A stretch of 15,744 nt of DNA from Candidatus Gracilibacteria bacterium CG2_30_37_12 (GTDB lineage: Bacteria > Patescibacteriota > Gracilibacteria > BD1-5 > UBA2023): the NCBI GenBank assembly GCA_001873165.1, contig MNYO01000081.1, positions 1 to 15,744 on the forward strand, written 5' to 3'. Positions 15,499 through 15,744 of the stretch are shown here, piece after piece. Position numbers and translations under genes: made by a program. The notes under the pieces are model-generated. The model made no database searches. It was not told where the DNA came from and saw only the letters and a list, made by a program, of their open reading frames with translations. Each line of letters starts with the position of its first letter. The first letter of the stretch is position 1.

Positions 15499-15744
15499 GT
15501 GGTCTCCAAACCACGGGCTAAAGCCACGTGGCTTTCAGTTTTGTTAGAGTTCGATTTCAGTGCCTTCTACATCTTCTTTTCATTGTTCATCGACGTATTT
15601 CTTGATAATTTCGTGATTTACTTCTCAGACAGTACATACGAAGTATCCGACTGCCCAAAGAACATTTTTTTCCCAGAAGTAGTTTCTGAGATATTTCTCA
15701 TACTGAGACCAAATGACCTTGGAGGTCCTTCATTTAAGTATCTG
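15499..15744 (-). mobile_element. IS200/IS605-type element, right part
   Basis: The tnpA 3' end is followed (minus strand) by a subterminal hairpin of the type these elements use as a transposase recognition site. On + it reads CCACG (15511-15515) and GGC (15516-15518) pairing with GCC (15523-15525) and CGTGG (15527-15531), with a TAAA loop and one bulged base at 15526. An overlapping alternative is GTGGT (15499-15503) with ACCAC (15510-15514). The exact right end, near 15490-15500, cannot be fixed because these elements make no target duplication. The left end lies outside the window. Confidence 0.75.
15544..15744 (-). CDS. tnpA: IS200/IS605 family transposase TnpA (Y1 HUH), C-terminal part
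   Basis: Open from the window edge to TAA (15546-15544), 66 residues visible, with UGA-Gly codons at 15730-15732, 15625-15627 and 15580-15582. The fragment starts QILKGRTSK and continues WEKNVLWAVGYFVCTVGEVN to HEIIKKYVDEQ, the C-terminal pattern of Y1 single-strand transposases: the Tyr at fragment residue 50 is the likely nucleophile. The catalytic HUH motif would lie upstream, outside the window. The three UGA codons, two at conserved Gly (LKGR and TVGEV), show the element has lived in code-25 genomes and is not a fresh arrival from a standard-code host. A TnpB or accessory gene is not seen. Confidence 0.85.

Noticed and set aside
1..15744. CRISPR array or cas genes
   Set aside because: No regularly spaced direct repeats were seen; all notable repeats are inverted.

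Overview
The window reads as AT-rich DNA from a Patescibacteria (CPR) bacterium that translates UGA as glycine (NCBI code 25), which points to Candidatus Gracilibacteria or Absconditabacteria (SR1). Six genes, plus a transposase cut by the window edge, are broken at TGA codons under the standard code. They become single full-length proteins when TGA is read as Gly, and several of those TGA codons sit where the family normally has Gly (glycosyltransferase VDE-G-G, EarP S-G-KP, TnpA LK-G-R). The DNA alone does not separate Gracilibacteria from Absconditabacteria.

Layout. Plus strand, 1-6043: the end of a truncated gene; a small Cys-containing hypothetical protein (150-554); a promoter serving a degenerate tRNA-like copy and an intact tRNA-Gln(CUG); two tandem type IV pilin-like genes (1061-2726) that share an N-terminus and a central block but differ elsewhere; a GT4-type glycosyltransferase (2836-3936); a palindromic intergenic element; a GT9/heptosyltransferase-like protein (4060-5313); and a charged coiled-coil hypothetical protein (5384-6043). 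A strong two-way terminator at 6048-6087 separates this convergent block from the minus-strand genes.

Minus strand, 15171-6088: rpoB (1177 aa), a 200 bp gap holding a hairpin and a good promoter, rpoC (1336 aa, one UGA codon), its terminator, a 97 bp inverted repeat, and earP (360 aa, three UGA codons), the arginine rhamnosyltransferase of elongation factor P. The right edge carries the 3' part of an IS200/IS605-type tnpA (three UGA codons in 67) and its hairpin end.

How the parts relate. rpoB and rpoC encode the beta and beta' subunits of RNA polymerase, but each appears to have its own promoter, and the rpoB leader holds a terminator-like hairpin that could attenuate transcription. EarP would modify EF-P, encoded elsewhere, to relieve ribosome stalling at proline runs. 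The pilins and glycosyltransferases suggest surface appendages and glycan or pilin decoration; that link is inferred from proximity only. Most start codons lack a Shine-Dalgarno sequence and are often preceded by a pyrimidine-rich stretch. The points most worth following are EarP in this lineage, the skewed use of UGA-Gly between genes, the leader structures of rpoB and rpoC, and the several unexplained palindromes.
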